From the NCBI GenBank assembly GCA_947652605.1, contig OX393581.1, positions 6,080,640 to 6,144,639 on the forward strand: a stretch of 64,000 nt of DNA. The letters run 5' to 3'. This document shows positions 11,112-21,888 of this stretch, one piece after another (the stretch's first letter is position 1; every line of letters starts with the position of its first letter). The stretch comes from Elmis aenea (Eukaryota; Arthropoda; Insecta; Coleoptera; Elmidae). The translations under genes were made by a program, and so were the position numbers. The notes beneath the pieces were generated by a model. The model had not been told where the DNA came from, ran no database searches, and saw only the letters and a list, made by a program, of their open reading frames with translations.

Positions 11112-12038
11112 ACAGGTGGCGCAAAAGTAATGTCATAATTTGAATTGGCTGCCATTTTTGCAGATGGGGCCAAATGTCACTGTGCTTTGACATTTATTAT
11201 GTAGATATATAGTGAATTAGTTGTCAACAAGCCATGGAGCGATACACACCTCAACAACGTGGAATTATTGTTACTGCTTATTTGACAAATTTTCAGTCTG
11301 TTGTTTTAACGCAACGTGAATTTCATCGTCGTTTTCCTCGTCGTCGTGTTCCATGTGCTCGAACAATTAAGCGTTTGGCTGAGCGCCTCGTGCAAACTGG
11401 GTCCACTACAGATGTCGCAAGAAGTGGCCGGCCTCGTAGTGCTCGTTCGAACGAGAACATCGCTGCTTTTTTGAAGACGCCGATGGCACCACCGTAACCG
11501 TAAATGGCGAGCGTTACAGGCAGATGCTAAACGAGTTTTTTTTTGCCGCAAGTTGCTGCATTGGGTCTCGATCATTGTTGGTTTCAACAGGACGGAGCAA
11601 CCGCTCACACAGCTCGGGTAACTATGGAGATTTTGAGACACCAATTTCCAGGTCGAGTGATCTCCCGTTTTGGAGATTTGAACTGGCCGTCCAGATCGCC
11701 AGATCTAACAGCACCAGACTTCTTCCTTTGGGGCTTTTTAAAATCTCGCGTTTACCACAACAAACCACGAACCTTGCAAGTCTTGAAAGCTAACATTGAA
11801 GAAGAAATCGCCAATTTGGAGCCAGATGTTTTGCGAGCAACAATTCAAAATGCCGTAAAACGAGCGCAATTATGCATCAACTCGGGAAGTGGCCATTTGA
11901 GCGATATAATTTTTTCCAAGTAATGTCATCAATTTTACACTTTCAAATAAACTTTTGATGAAAATAGAGCTCTTTTTTTTTCATTTATAACAAAATGGCA
12001 GCCAATTCAAATTATGACATTACTTTTGCGCCACCTTG
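11112..12038 (+). mobile_element. Mariner-like element with both inverted repeats
   Basis: Left (ACAGGTGGCGCAAAAGTAAT...) and right ends are inverted repeats of about 47 bp, nearly perfect except at the outermost bases. They are flanked by TA at 11110-11111 and 12039-12040. The 927-bp copy contains a broken transposase gene in the plus orientation. It is about 300-400 bp shorter than a full mariner because of an internal deletion. Confidence 0.9.
11234..11923 (+). pseudogene. Mariner transposase with internal deletion and frameshift
   Basis: The N-terminal part (MERYTPQQRGIIVTAYL... TIKRLAERLVQTGSTTD...) carries the helix-turn-helix and the GRPRSAR linker. The sequence then jumps at about 11480 to GTTVTVNGERYRQMLNEFF, so the region with the first catalytic aspartate is gone. 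A T-run near 11535 shifts the frame into LDHCWFQQDGATAHTA and SRSPDLTAPDFFLWG. The second and third aspartates are 41 residues apart, the spacing of DD41D (rosa-type) mariners. The C-terminus is intact to a stop at 11923. Confidence 0.88.
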
Positions 12039-12040
12039 TA

Positions 12041-15000
12041 CAAGTATGAATTTTAAAAAATATTTGTTTTTGATAACTTTTTGGAACTTTGCCCCTCTTT
12101 TTGTACTGGTTCTGGGTCTCATTGAACACGTTTTCACACAACACGCCATTATCTACCGTTATAGGAGGGTTACCTACTGTCAAAATACAATTATTTTTTT
12201 AATGCTTACAATCTATGGACACTTCTGTGGTCTCTGGATCATAATGATGAATCGACGTTTCAACCCTTGTTTAATGCAGCCCAGTGGCGGGGGTGGGGGG
12301 CGGTCCACCCCGGGCGACACTTTTAGTCTACCAAAATACCCAAATGGGGTAACAATTTAAATCTCGGAGTAATGAAGGAACAGTAGATATAATAATCAGT
12401 GCTGGCACTAGCGCTAGCCCTATGCAAAATTCACATAAAAAAAGAATTACTATCGAAGTTAGAGGGCAAAACGGGTGGCTAGTCGACCTGGCTACACTTA
12501 AAACCCGCCCCCTTATAACGACAGAAATTTCAAGTATTAAAATTTATGATAGGGTACCAACCATTCAATAAAATTATGAAACAATTATTTATTTTAGGCA
12601 TTAAATTTCATGCAGTTTTAAACTCTCTTGTAAAAGGGATTTTTCACTTCCGTTCTATTGCAAACATTTGGTTTGAGGTATAAATCCTTTTCTATATTAA
12701 CCAATCGTCGCATAGCGATAACATTCGTCTAATTATTTGTAAATTGAGATGTACAAAAGTTTCGAACACTGGTAAGAGAACTTCCAAATCATTGGGCACC
12801 AAAAACAGTGTGTATGTGTATGTGATATAAATATTGGTCGTACGCAACTGGCCTAAGTGGGTGATAATTAGTACAATTTGACAGGTATATAAAATTCTTT
12901 ATTATTTAAATTATATTTGGAGTGGTGTCCCAACGCAACTTCTGATTTTTTGGCACTAAATTAAACCATCCAGTTATTTTCACACGTTTTTCATACGCAT
13001 ATCTAACAAGTAATGCTACAAGCCATAAAGCAATCTAGTGTTATTCGATTTACCCAAAAATTAATATTTATGACACATAATCAACACATTTATTTATTGC
13101 AAGCCCCGAGCTATCAATAAACACATATTAATGCAATGTTAATGAAAACGTGTCACACTTGTAAAAGGGGGCTGTAGCATGCACATGGTGGGCACATTAA
13201 AGACCTGCTATAACGAAAGTGGGTTGCATTCGAAGGCCCTTTGAAGAACAAAGAGAAATTAAAAGGATGCAACCCACAGCGATACGGGGCGCCGTTAGAA
13301 ATAATCATTAAACAACTTCTAAAAGTCAAGAGGTTAAGAAGTCAAAGTTAAGAAATATATTGTTGATGTCATAAAAATTGTGTTTGCTTATGCAGAAGGA
13401 TTAATCTGGCACCTCATAATGTTGAAGTGTCCTTCAGAATTGGTAAGCAGTCATTTATAATAAATTTTAATACTTACAACACGTTATTATGGTATAGCAA
13501 TAGATCATTAAAATCAAACAAACCAAATTGAAGTAAATTTCAAAGAATCATAGTTAATTATAGAACATAGTAGACATTACCAAGTTTCTTGAATATAGCA
13601 AGTTGTCTAGGCTTAAGGATTAACTATTATTACTAAGTAATTTTTGGTACATTTGTATCAGCTGATACTCGATAAATATCTTTCTGGAACATTCCTCTAG
13701 TTATGAAAAAACTTGATCGTTAACGCTTCATTTTATAATCATTCAACTTTTATAATTTACAAACAGCTTCACTAAAATTAAAGTGAGTCGTTTATAATGG
13801 AGCTAAATACCACCAATCGCCTTAATAAGGTAAAATGAATGTGTGATATTATTGTTACTTCTTGTTTGAAATGCATTTGCATATTGTGAGCTACTGATTG
13901 GAGCGTTTTCAAAGGCAATTTGAGCTCCTGAACTAGACAGATAGCCTCGAGAAATTTAGAAACTGGAGAACCTAGACCCTTCACAACTTAAGACAATTCC
14001 ATGACCGCATTGACAAAGTTCAATTATTGCAAATTGTATGCTTTTTATGGTTATAATATTAGAGTTTGTTTAATGATTACGTTATTGATATAACTAAGGT
14101 ACATTTACTGAGTTTCAACCTTGTAAAAAATAGTTCATTGCTGTTTATCCTGTTATTAATGGGCAACAGTTGTGTGGTCTATTATCAATAATTCATAAAA
14201 CCGACGATAAAACAAAAAAAGGGAAAATACAAAAATGCAATGTAGTGTTTAAATGGTGAAGTTTTTAAAGAACCGCATTGGTTTATTAATTTATTTGTTG
14301 TAATGGAAAAAGCAGATGTAAAAGTTTCTGTTTAAATTAATTTTGTATAGGGTGCTTCTAATGCAAAGAATTTGCAACATATGTGTATAATAGTTATCGA
14401 GGTAAATTGATCTTTTTTTATCAAATTTGTAGAAGCAGTTTATGTTTTTTTTGTCGCTAATTACACGAATTGACCAAAACTTCTTTTTTAAAATGTTTAA
14501 AAGACTTTTAATTCTAGTTTTATCATAGATTAAAATAAAAGGTCTTCTTTTGAAAATCTTAGGGCAAGGATATAAAGTTTTTTTGTATGAAACCCATACA
14601 GTTTGAGAAAATTTCCTTTCCAATAAAGTCATAGCATATACTACAGGCTCTACCTATGTAAAATGAGCTATTATTAGTTTGTGTCGTAATCCAGAAATTG
14701 TTTATCAAATTGAACTTTTAGATGAGCATGAAAATTTAAAAAAAAGCTTAATTTTTTCAGTAAATAAATAAGTTACTTCTGATTAAAACTAGGAAAACTT
14801 AAATTTTTCTGACTAGAAGAACAACAAAAATATTGTGAAGCTTTGTTATTTACTTATACAAAAGCAAATAAAAATTGGTCAGACCAAAAAAAAGTGATCT
14901 TTAACCTCTATTCTATTACCTGTTCAATTCTTTTCTAATTCAGGTTTTTATAGTACCTGTTTTAAAACTTTACAAACAATTCCTGCAATTACGCGAAAAA

Positions 15001-15395
15001 TTGGCAAATTACATGATTTCGCCTCGCCCTGAAATTGGGCAAAAAAAAAAACAAACTGCAGACAATATTTCCTGAACGACGCAACGAATTTTTGCAACAC
15101 TGCATCTGTCTAAATCACAATTAGTTGCATCACAAACATTTTTGTTTTGCGCTGCCTGTAGTGTACCGTAATTGCTACGCACGCACCGAAGTATTGTGAC
15201 ACACAAACAATGAATTAAATTGTCTCCTAGAGCTATCTCGTATTTTTCTTTCTTTCAACACAACCACACCTTCAGATTACTTTTACCTTTTCTTCCAATC
15301 ATTCATTCGCTTTACGGCAATTCTCCAATTTTTAGTTCACCTGCCCCATATGATCAAACCATGCAAGCACGCCCTTTTTATTGGTGTCAGATAGA
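12041..15395. other. Intronic sequence, mostly unrecognised
   Basis: Positions 12281-12330 begin CAGTGGCGGGGGTGGGG and look like a lone hAT terminus, but no partner end or duplication was found. A hairpin lies at 13219-13276. The 113-codon open frame at 14291-14632 (minus) is lysine- and asparagine-rich, with no family motif. Near 14868-14905 a plus frame reads NWSDQKKVIF, faintly like Tc1 transposase. No exon was seen. Confidence 0.45.
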
Positions 15396-15403
15396 TGTTA
15401 GAC

Positions 15404-16530
15404 AGTGGTTCTCAACCGCCGTTCCGCGGAACACTGGTGTTCCGCGAAGCTGTCCCAGGTGTTCCGCGAAAATTTTGAATATAATATAATAAGAAACAGT
15501 AAATTTTTTTATTACTATAAAATAAATACTACATAGTTTTGTTAATTATTTGAAATTTAGCAAAAATATTCAATATTATTCTAAATTTTCGCGGAACAGT
15601 CAATAATATTAACAGTGTAAGTATCGAACGACGCAGTTACGTCGTTTGGAGTTACTCCGGGGAATACCACTAAATTTCTAGTGTACTCGATAACGCAGGG
15701 CGCGCTACGTAGTGTTGATTTCGTGCTGTTTCTCTTTCTTCGTACGTAAATAACAAAAGCGCATTTTCGATCTGCGTTTCAGCCATAATTTTATATAAAT
15801 ATCTAGTTTTCGTGAGTGTGTTTTTTATTGTATATATATATTTTATATTGTTGGAAATTGGTAAGATGAAATGCAAGTTGTGTAGTTTTAACAGTATTCT
15901 TATCTTTTTTAGTTGCTTATTTTAGCAGTTAATCAAGACTTTTAAATCTGAAATATGGACAAATTTTTGAAAAGAAAGACTGAAAGTGAAGTTAATGTTG
16001 GGGCGAGTACAAGCAGGTCTTCTTCAATTGAAGGAGATATGCAAGGCAACAAAGCAGGAAGCAGATGAGTTTATTAATATATCAACGGATCGAACGTTAC
16101 AACTAAAATTCAAAGAAGAAGGAGTGGAAAGGTTTTGGATTTCCATCGAGAATGAACATCCATTTATTGCAAAACGAGCGTTGAATATCTTGTTGCTCTT
16201 TTCGACGTCCTATCTGTGCGAACTTGGATTTTCAACTCTAACAAATATTAAAAGCAAAAAAAGAGCAAGACTTACCAATTTAGAAGAAGAAATGAGAGTA
16301 GCGCTCTCTTACATAAGACCCAACCTTGAGGAAATTTGTAAAGGTCGTCAAGCGCAAATTTCTCATTAAAATAAGTTACCATGTAATATATATTCTTATT
16401 TCAATTAAATATTAATCTTCCAATTATTTTGTGTGATTTACATTAGATTTACAAATTTTATGATAATGGTGTTCCGGCAAAATCGAGACCACTTAAAAGT
16501 GTTCCGTGATCCCAAAAAGGTTTGTTAGAG
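15404..16530 (+). mobile_element. hAT element (ZBED5/SCAND3-like), deletion derivative
   Basis: The left end reads AGTGGTTCTCAACC(GCC)GTTCCGCGG. The right end, inverted, contains the related string CCTTTTTGGGATCACGGAAC. TGTTAGAC occurs at both borders (15396-15403 and 16531-16538), giving an 8-bp target duplication. If the canonical C of CAGTGG is counted as element, the duplication shifts by one base. Only transposase ends remain, so most of the gene was deleted. Confidence 0.8.
15955..16369 (+). pseudogene. hAT transposase, N- and C-terminal ends joined by deletion
   Basis: It starts MDKFLKRKTESEVN, typical of the ZBED5/SCAND3-related hAT N-terminus. Within about 80 bp it passes, in another frame, into the extreme C-terminus: FWISIENEHP, STSYLCELGFSTLTNIKSKK and RARLTNLEEEMRVALSYIRP. 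The last two form the hAT dimerisation domain, ending QAQISH. The BED finger and the catalytic core are missing. Confidence 0.85.
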
Positions 16531-17688
16531 TGTTAGACCTTTTACCACTCGACATTCTTCTGCACCTGTCCGTCTCTAAAGCTATCTTTTAATATGGATA
16601 ATAACAAACTACATCCAACTTAGACTAATCGTCGGGATAATGCAGGAGCCATATTATTAGGGAATACGCGACGCGTTCGATTTTATAAATTAATCACTGA
16701 TTTAAGATTAGTAAAAGAGAAAAAGTGCACAGCTGCAAGTACAATGAACTGTTTGATAACTTGATAATATCTTAGTAACTAGTGCATATGTGTATATTAA
16801 TTAAAAAGATAAAAAAGTTATGATTTTTTTATTTTATGGTGCTGTCCATACAATTAATACACACATACATACGTGCACTTTCAAGAGAGAGAAAAATAAA
16901 ATGAAGCGGTTCTGCAGTCATAATTTCGAATTTTCGAAAAATACTTTCCAAGTTGCGAACGTAAAACAATAAATAACACATAAGAACCTTGTTTGTAATT
17001 GTCGAGAAATGTTGCATTTATTGTTAGCAAATCATTATTTAATTTATGCCATTAATTGTAGATTTTAAAATCATGTTAATTGCAACCTTAAAAGTAAATT
17101 CTAATACACTTTTATGTATTATTTTTTCCTATAAAACCACTTAATCTCTTAAATTAGTGGTCGCTAGGAAGCCTTTGACGAATCCTGAACTGTACCGAAA
17201 CTGTTTAATATAATTTACACAGCTACAACGCATCACAACTATTTGGCTTGTTGTCTTTCCATTAAATGGCAAATAAATTACTCTTTTTTTGTTATTTAAA
17301 ATGCAAATTCGCATACGAATCACTAATAATTTTTAGTTTGACGCACTCTTGGCAATTTCTTGTATACTATCATAAATATTCATACCATCAGTGTATAAAC
17401 CTCGTCTCAAGTTTATAATTATGCTAAATGCACATGTTTTAAATATTTAAATAAAATAAACAGAGGTTTTTACAGTTATAACATCCATTGCCATACTATC
17501 GACGAGTAGCTTGTCGTATTTCAGCTTATTTTAATTTCTACAAAAAAATAAACAATAAGATTGCCACTGTTGAAATTGGTCTAGCATTCCTACAAAAGTG
17601 CCAAGTGTTATGCATTTCCGAATTCAGAATAAAATGCTCTACAAACTGGCGTTAAAATCAGATATAGCGTCCATAAGAAAAAATTGAC

Positions 17689-17715
17689 CTGATGATGGTT
17701 TGAAAAAAGCGAAAC
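17689..17715 (+). other. Hammerhead-ribozyme-like core (CTGATGA...GAAAC)
   Basis: CTGATGA (17689-17695) and GAAAC (17711-17715) are separated by 15 nt that would form stem II, with TTGAC before and GTCGCATGG after. This arrangement, CCTGATGA...CGAAACGTC, is typical of the hammerhead motifs carried by Penelope-like retroelements. Stem II here pairs poorly (GGTTT against AAAGC with one mismatch), and I could not complete stems I and III. If real, it is a decayed copy. No Penelope RT or GIY-YIG sequence was seen nearby. Confidence 0.35.
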
Positions 17716-18609
17716 GTCGCATGGAAAATATAATTGGAATTTTTGATTCCTTGCAAAGAATGGCCACGAAATAGTTTTTATAGGAATGAAATTCGACAAC
17801 AAATGAAAAAGTTACGGGCAAAAAACAAAGAGCCGGTAAAACTAAACTCCCAAAAGGAACACGAGATGGTTGTAAGTTTGGTTAACACTGTACTAGAGCA
17901 AGGTTAGGACTGCCTTCTTTATTTGTAAACACCGATAAATCATAATTAACAATTAGCAATCTAAACATCACCTTGTCTCAGCGCACACACACCAGATTAC
18001 TTAAAACAATAGACAGTGCGTGTGCAGGTGTGTACCGGTTGCCATTTATTACCAACTAGTAATCCTTGCTGGTGTCACTTTTATAGATCAGACGTTCATA
18101 CAACAATACATAAGTGTAAATCAATCGATAATGTTTTCACATTTGTATTTCGCTCGATCGACGCCCATTTCAACTTTTTCCTGCTATTGTTTATCACCTT
18201 ATTGTTTTGGTATGCAGGTATTGTAGAGGTCCCACTACCGTTAAAAAATTTAGCAGTCTCGTAACTGTTTCGCAAGGTGAAAACACTTTGTAAACAAATT
18301 AAATTTCGTGCGCCAAGGTTTCGCACTCCATGTTATAATTTGAACACGTACTGACTATGAAAATATTAGAAAGATGAATAAATTTCGTTTTACGGTGTGG
18401 AAATAGCAGATTACATCTTAAATTTCTGTGCTAATTGTTTTGAACTCAGAGAGCACTTGGGTCAAGAAAGGTATAAAAAGACCGTTGTGATATTTCACAA
18501 CTTGGGAAGCTACACCGTACTTTGCAATAAAAACCAGGGTTGATCAAAAGAAACATTGACGAAGTTCATAATTAATCGAATTACTGATAAAAATTAGTGA
18601 TTAATAATT

Positions 18610-18990
18610 ATTTACGTAACAAGACTGGAAAGTGGTACTTTACGGGACAAGTAGACAGTTTTGGGATGAGGTGCAGACGAGTCCTGAAAGGATACGAGTC
18701 CAGTAAAGACACTTTACTGGTATGTTACGTACAATATTTTTTCTGCGTCCTTCAATGAAAAAAAAATCACTATCGTCATTATCCATAATTAAACAATAAT
18801 TTAATAAACTACAGCTGAAAACTCGCTTGGTGGTGTAATGACGCTTGTTTGACAACGCAAATCAACAAAACAACTCATCACCATGGCAACCAGTTACTTT
18901 TTGGCCTAGGCTAGTAAAGATGTATTTTCCAGGGTAAAAATTTATCGGATACAATTGATTTTCCGGACGAACACAAAAAAATATCTGCGA
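18610..18990. repeat. Inverted-arm repeat with CCATGGCAAC motif
   Basis: Positions 18873-18990 (CTCATCACCATGGCAACCAG, TTTTTGGCCTAGGC, TGTATTTTCCAG) closely match 29012-29120. The left part, near 18735-18755, contains TATTTTTTCTGCGTCCTTC, the inverse of the GGACGCAGGAAAACAATATT string at 29110. This suggests a short element with inverted arms. Termini are not clear. Confidence 0.5.
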
Positions 18991-19149
18991 ATTTAAAGAA
19001 GTTTAATTAAAACGTATTCAACTTTTTTACTGAAAAATCTTTTGCATTAAGGCTAGACCAGTAATTTATTATAAAATACTAATAAATAAATCACTTCAAT
19101 AATCCAATTATTTATCGATTCTTCTGGTTCTTAATTAAGAACTACTAAG

Positions 19150-19545
19150 ACCAAAAAACAACGAAGACGTATTAGAAGTGTAGAAATGATATTTCTGATA
19201 AAATGAAGGCAAAACGCGTAGAAACAAAATCAGAAACGAATCCCATAGAGAAAACCTAGAAGTACAACTAATAGAATAAAATATCCAAGAGGCACAACTA
19301 AGATGGCTAGGTCATGTGTATAGTATGGGAGAAGATAAGATGGCCAGGAAACCGTATGAAGCGAGAACTGGAGGAAAAAATCGAAAAAGAAGGCCAAGGA
19401 AAACTTGGAATGAGGAGGTGAAAGCAGCTGCCACAAACAAAGGCAGTGGAGTAAGGTAAGAGAACTAACAAGAAACAGAAAACGATGGAGAAGCATTTAA
19501 CAGAAGCCTTACACCTAAAGGAAGAGGCGTAAGAGTAAGAAGAAG
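19150..19545 (+). pseudogene. Non-LTR retrotransposon RT C-terminal fragment
   Basis: AQLRWLGHVYSMGEDKMARK followed by GGKNRKRRPRKTWNEEV is the C-terminal signature of endonuclease/RT-type LINEs (RWLGHVxRM ... GRPRKTW). It has frame breaks and lacks the RT core. The hAT element at 19556 lies immediately downstream, with its left target duplication beginning at 19548. Confidence 0.75.
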
Positions 19546-19555
19546 AAAAATATAT

Positions 19556-21002
19556 CAGGGATGGAATAACGTTTTAAATCGTTACGTTATTGTATAACGT
19601 TATTTATTATTTGTTTTCGTAACATAACGTTATAAATAACGTTAAAAAAATGAATTGTTATGTTATATAACGTTATATAACGTTACACAAATTATGATAT
19701 ACAGGGTGTTTCTTAAATAATGCGAAAAAATTCGGAAGGTGATTCCTTATTGAAAATAAAGTGGGGTCTTTTATATAACCATTTTTTCTTAGACGTCTCC
19801 TTTCGGAGTTACACCCCCCTAAAGGGGAGCGATAAAATTAGGTTTTTATTTTATTTCTCAAATTTAGATAAATGTAGGAGAATGATATTTGGTAGATGTT
19901 TTATACTTAGTAAAAGGTTTCCCATAGTATTATTTTCAATCATCTTCCACCTTCATAGGGGGCTGATAAGTGCGACCCCAGTTGGTTTTTTAATCATAAC
20001 TTTTTGGTGAGTTGAAATTTTGCAATTTTTTTTTTGTTAGTTTGATTTATTTAGAACCTTTTTTATTCTTTAGTTTTTCTCGTAAATCTTACAGTTTTAA
20101 GTAAAAAATTAAATGAGTGAATATAATGTTTATGTTCATATTGGGTAGAATTGACGGGCGTTTTATAGTTGTCGCCGCGTAAACGTCAAAATGAATTACA
20201 CCCGTCACTTCTATCCAATATCGTTTTATATTGGAATATTTGATTGTTCATGTTCATTCATATAATGTTTTACTCAAAAACTGTAGGTTTAATGAGAACA
20301 GTTAAAGAATAAAAAAACTTCTAAATAAATCAAGTTTTTAAAGAAAATTTAAAATTGCTAGATTTCAACTACCAAAAGGTCCTGATAAAAAAATCAACAG
20401 AGGTCGCACTTTTCGGCCCCCTGTGAAGGTGGGAGATGATTAAAAATATTACTATGGGAAACCTTTTTATAAGTATAAATCTCCCACATTTATACAAATT
20501 TGGGAAATAAAATAAAAACCCATTTTTACCGATCCCCTTTAGGGGGGTGTAACTCCGAAAGGAGACCCTAAAGAAAAAAAAAATTGAAAGACCCCTCTTA
20601 ATTTTCGATTAAGTATCACCTCCCGAATTTTTTCGCATTATTTAAGAAACATGCTGTATAAAAATAATTTTTAGTTGTAACTCTGAAATTATTTTTGGGA
20701 TCTGTAAATGTAAATTTAAAAAATAGTACCTACAAAATTACGTTAAGGTTGAGATATTTTATTTTCATTTTAATTTCTAAAATGTAAACAAAATATTATA
20801 TCTTCTAAAAATAAAAAGATCGCCATATAAAAATTTAATTTATAGAGAATAACGATACCAAATAACTTTTAACGAAACGTTATCGGTTATTATAACGTTA
20901 TATAACCTTATTAAAATATCGTTACGTTATTGTATAAAAAATTATAATTGAATCGTTATTATAACGTTATCGGGTATCGTTACGTTACGTTTTCCATCCC
21001 TG
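19556..21002. mobile_element. hAT-like non-autonomous element with exact 8-bp TSD
   Basis: The termini CAGGGATGGAA and TTCCATCCCTG are inverted. AAATATAT flanks both sides exactly (19548-19555 and 21003-21010). The subterminal regions are packed with AACGTTA/TAACGTT strings on both sides. No coding sequence was seen. A second element (19702-20656) interrupts it, so the uninterrupted element would be about 490 bp. Confidence 0.92.
19702..20656. mobile_element. Nested 955-bp foldback element, CAGGGTGTTTCTTAAATAAT family
   Basis: The two halves are inverted copies over nearly their whole length. Landmarks repeated in mirror order include GCGAAAAAATTCGG, GGAGTTACACCCCCCTAAAG, CTTTTACTAAGTATAA-like tracts, and a central pair around GGGTAGAATTGACGGGCG. 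It is flanked by TA at 19700-19701 and 20657-20658. The right terminus reads CAGCATGTTTC against CAGGGTGTTTC on the left. No coding sequence was seen. Confidence 0.88.
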
Positions 21003-21010
21003 AAATATAT

Positions 21011-21770
21011 TAGAACGAAATGTTTTAAATTAATTAACAAACTAATGTGCTTTTTTATTACCACTTAATTAATTGTGAGAACAGGTATTGTTTTATTTTA
21101 TAACATAAAATTGTTTATAATCACAGCATTTTTTTTATGTATTTCTGCACTACTTTTCTTTTAATAAACTTAATAACAGTTTGAACAATAAATAAATTAA
21201 CAATAGCGGCCCAAATACATTAGAGTAAAACTTTCCTCAACTACTAAGTAAAAAAATTGCAAAAATTCACTTAAAGATAATTTAGCAAGTAGAAGTGAAG
21301 CTTTAATTGACAGAGTAGTGTTTGAAAACTTCCCAAGTTTGTTTAACTGAAACAAATTTAAACTTTTACTTTTCTTTCAAACAAAACGATGCAGTTTCAT
21401 TAAAAAATCAAGCCGGCGTAGCTGATAATGGTAATTAACTCAAAAAGAAATTATACCGTTCTAAACAGTAAAATGCAGTATTGAATAAACATACCATTAA
21501 AAAAATTTTACTTTCCTAAACACTATTTATTTGGTTATAATTAACAAAAATATTTGTATGGGCTGCTATAAATTACTAAAAATTTAGAATGGTACACGGC
21601 TTGCGCTCAAAAAAAATCGTTTTATAGTATTTAAATTCTCTTTTCTAATTACCGTCTATTAGCGAATGCTTTTATGCACTTTCATTTCATTGAGTTTTTT
21701 GGGTATTAACTTGATTTCACTCTCTAACGTTACTATGCTTGACGTAAAGATTTTGCGGACATTTAAATAT
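21011..21770. other. AT-rich intronic sequence, nothing recognised
   Basis: No gene, RNA or element boundary was identified. Confidence 0.5.
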
Positions 21771-21771
21771 A

Positions 21772-21886
21772 CAGGGGGTTTGAAAGTCGAGTTTTAACAA
21801 CTTTGCCAAATTTAACCCTACACTCTAGCTAGGAGTATTATAATAAACGAGATCCCCATGCTTCAACTCGAATTTCAAACACTCTG
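21772..21886. mobile_element. 115-bp MITE, deletion derivative of the 25614 family
   Basis: It is bounded by TA (21770-21771 and 21887-21888). The left end CAGGGGGTTTGAAAGTCGAG mirrors the right end CTCGAATTTCAAACACTCTG. The short interior (TTTGCCAAATTTAACCCTAC, ACTCTAGCTAGG, GAGATCCCCATGCTTC) is one arm of the larger element at 25614-26296. Confidence 0.8.
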
Positions 21887-21888
21887 TA

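Larger units (their letters stand above)
16539..19149. other. AT-rich intronic sequence
   Basis: Apart from the hammerhead-like motif at 17689-17715 and the repeat at 18610-18990, nothing was recognised. A good TATA-like string (GTATAAAAAG, 18471-18480) has no supporting coding exon downstream on either strand. Confidence 0.5.

Noticed and set aside
12281..12330. CAGTGGCGGGGGTGGGG as a hAT end
   Set aside because: No inverted partner or 8-bp duplication was found, so the boundary is unsupported.
14291..14632. 113-codon minus-strand open frame
   Set aside because: Lysine-, asparagine- and isoleucine-rich as expected from AT-rich DNA, without family motif or splice context.
14820..14910. Possible Tc1 transposase piece (NWSDQKKVIF)
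   Set aside because: Only ten residues fit the NWxxxxWKKVIFSDE motif, the catalytic part is absent and frames are broken around it.
18471..18480. GTATAAAAAG, a good TATA-box match
   Set aside because: No coding exon, initiator or conserved downstream element was found on the plus strand, and single TATA strings are expected by chance in AT-rich DNA.
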